Positions 62,391-64,000 of a DNA stretch of 64,000 nucleotides are shown here, in pieces. A model generated the notes under the pieces. It saw nothing but the letters and a program-made list of their open reading frames with translations, did no database searches and had not been told where the DNA came from. Location of the stretch: positions 170,583,341 through 170,647,340 of the forward strand of contig CM041293.1 of NCBI GenBank assembly GCA_023052935.1. Direction: 5' to 3'. The DNA is from Piezodorus guildinii. Taxonomy: Eukaryota > Arthropoda > Insecta > Hemiptera > Pentatomidae. Positions within the stretch are counted from its first letter, which is position 1, and every line of letters begins with the position of its first letter. The translations under genes were made by a program, and so were the position numbers.

Positions 62391-63307
62391 GGTTAAGTGG
62401 CCAGACTTGAGCAACGAGATAAGAACAAATCAGGTGCGGGCAACACACGACGTTCACTTACCTCCCTTATTAAAATTGATTAAAAGATTTTCAAACCCAG
62501 AGATATAAATGAGTGAAACCATTAAAAAATTAATTAAATTGAATTTCTATAAGAAACATGTGTTTTATTAAAAAATCTATTATATTAATATCTAAAATAA
62601 TCAGTTAGTTTTATCGGCTTAATAGTTTTATCATATCTGCGCCAAGTCTCCTGAAAATTTGTTATTAAAATCTTACAAAAACGAGCAAAATCGTATGACG
62701 GAATGAATACTAATGCATTCCTCAGGAGACGCATTATTGGTATGAGGTTATTCATTGTTATGAGTTACTTAGGCTATGATTAATTAATTAATAGTTTCAA
62801 AATTCTTTATTAATAAATTCATCCGTTAATGCATTAATGGTGTTGTATAGTTTTCTAAAAACACACTACACTGATCTCCAAAAATGTTTTTTTTTATTTT
62901 TAGGTCCTTAGTTCATATTTAAACCCTACACACATTTTTATTTACTAACACCCCCTCAGCATATATAACTGTTTCTTAACGTCTTAACATTCAAGCAACT
63001 CTCATAAATTAATTTCCAGTAATTATATTAAAATTGTTTTATCATTGGAAAAAAACTGATATTTAGGTACTCAACAAGTGAAGGACACTAGGTTTCATTT
63101 CCTTGGAACCAATTCTTGTAAAATTTAATGGTTTGCAACTTTCATTCCAAAGATTTTGCCGAAAAGTCAATTCCTGAGAAGCTGATAATGCCTGAAAAAC
63201 ATTCTCCACTCTAGCTCCTTAACAGCGCATTTCCAGATACATCACTAGTTGTTTTTTTTCTTGTTTTGAGTTCCTTAATTCAATCCTGATGTCTGGCCAC
63301 TTAATCC
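62391..63307. repeat. Inverted repeat pair about 900 bp apart
   Basis: GGTTAAGTGGCCAGAC at 62391-62406 and its inverse GTCTGGCCACTTAATCC at 63291-63307. Family H copy 16 lies between them. It may be a MITE with a nested insertion, or two fragments of one dispersed repeat. Confidence 0.4.
62430..62630 (+). mobile_element. Family H element, copy 16 (end fragment)
   Basis: Starts TCAGGTGCGGGCAACACACG, about 200 bp. Confidence 0.85.
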
Positions 63308-63344
63308 TGAAACACCCTATATATACATTTTTAGAACAATTAAT

Positions 63345-64000
63345 TATTTAACTTAACATGTATTCCTACCTTACTGGCAGAACCTTTAAGGTAAACCATA
63401 ACTTTTCCTGCTCATCCACATTTTCCCTATCTGCTGGAGTGCCTCAAGGTCATAATCTTAGGACCTATCCTCTACTCCCTTTATACAGCTGACATTCCAC
63501 TCCATCCTCGCACTGTCCTTAATACTTATGCTGATGACACGTGTGTCTTATCCGTCCATAATGATCCAACTACTGCATCCCAAACCCTTCAGTCCCACAT
63601 CACAGCCATTGAAGAATGGTGTCAAAATTGGAGGATTAAAATAAATCCCAACAGATCCCACCAAATCACCTTTGCCCTTTGTCGCAAACCGATGACTTTC
63701 TGCTCCCCAGTATCCTTTAATAATATTACCCTTACTTCTGTAGAACAAATCAGATACCTAGGTCTCCATCTTGACAAGCGCCTTACTTGGAATCCTCACA
63801 CAAGACTGAAACGACAGGAAACTGCTCGAAGATATCGATTACTACAACACTAACTAGACAAACGTTCAAAACTTCCAGTATATTACAAAAGACTCATCTA
63901 CATCACAATTTTCAGACCTATTTGGACATCTGAAATCGAGCTTTGGTGCTCTACAAAACCATCTAATTTCTCCCGCATCCAGTCCTTACAATCCAAAATC
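63345..64000 (+). mobile_element. Jockey-clade LINE, reverse transcriptase part (runs off window)
   Basis: The reading begins YSYLTGRTFKV and passes through FSLSAGVPQG, LNTYADDTCVL (catalytic YADD), AIEEWCQNWRIKINP, IRYLGLHLDKRLTWNPH and VYYKRLIYITIFRPIWT, up to the window edge. A frame change near 63455 and a stop near 63850 are present. The Jockey ORF2 C-terminus in the 3-4.7 kb LINE is homologous (TWGPH versus TWNPH block). 5' truncated at about 63345. Confidence 0.88.

Overview
The window is nuclear DNA of an animal, most likely an arthropod and probably an insect. It is AT-rich, full of introns and interspersed repeats, and carries insect-type transposons: mariner, piggyBac, Ty3/Gypsy, Jockey, R1/LOA-like and RTE-like LINEs, Penelope-like elements and tRNA-derived SINEs. 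Nothing in the sequence fixes the species. There are no bacterial-style operons, CRISPR arrays or genuine tRNA/rRNA genes. Almost all long reading frames belong to decayed transposable elements (TEs).

Layout. 0-2.8 kb: AT-rich DNA with a Helitron 3' end, a direct-repeat pair and a hAT MITE. 2.8-11.9 kb: one copy of an abundant ~890-bp noncoding element (called family H here) split by a Jockey LINE, an internally deleted mariner and a Ty3/Gypsy element; the Gypsy element itself carries a second H copy inside pol. 12-16.3 kb: pogo/Tigger-like remnant, hAT MITE, H copies and a SINE. 16.6-18.3 kb: a possible host exon on the minus strand beside an intronless, frameshifted ~400-codon reading frame that looks like an endogenous viral element. 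18.6-38 kb: mostly RTE and Penelope relics, H copies, SINEs and a 454-bp tandem duplication. 38-39 kb: two MITEs and a piggyBac tail. 39.8-57.5 kb: a multi-exon plus-strand gene, described below. 57.9-60 kb: an R1/LOA-like LINE with a clear target-site duplication. 60-64 kb: SINE, Penelope 3' end, H fragment and a Jockey LINE running off the end.

The one convincing host gene is a chain of small exons on the plus strand at 39782, 41060, 41853, 41988, 45648, 49846 and 57486. Each has consensus splice sites and all junction phases agree. Four of them are phase 1-1 cassettes of 51-63 bp. The product is acidic and has [ILV]KxE (SUMO-type) motifs, as in the N-terminal parts of many insect nuclear zinc-finger proteins. 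No stop codon is reached, so the gene continues to the right of the window. Its introns hold SINEs, an RTE LINE, two H copies, a Gypsy element, a two-exon piggyBac relic and a 2.2-kb array of a 29-bp satellite.

Other points of note are hammerhead-ribozyme-like motifs in the Penelope 3' ends, the nested insertion stack, and the duplicated five-unit variant block in the satellite.
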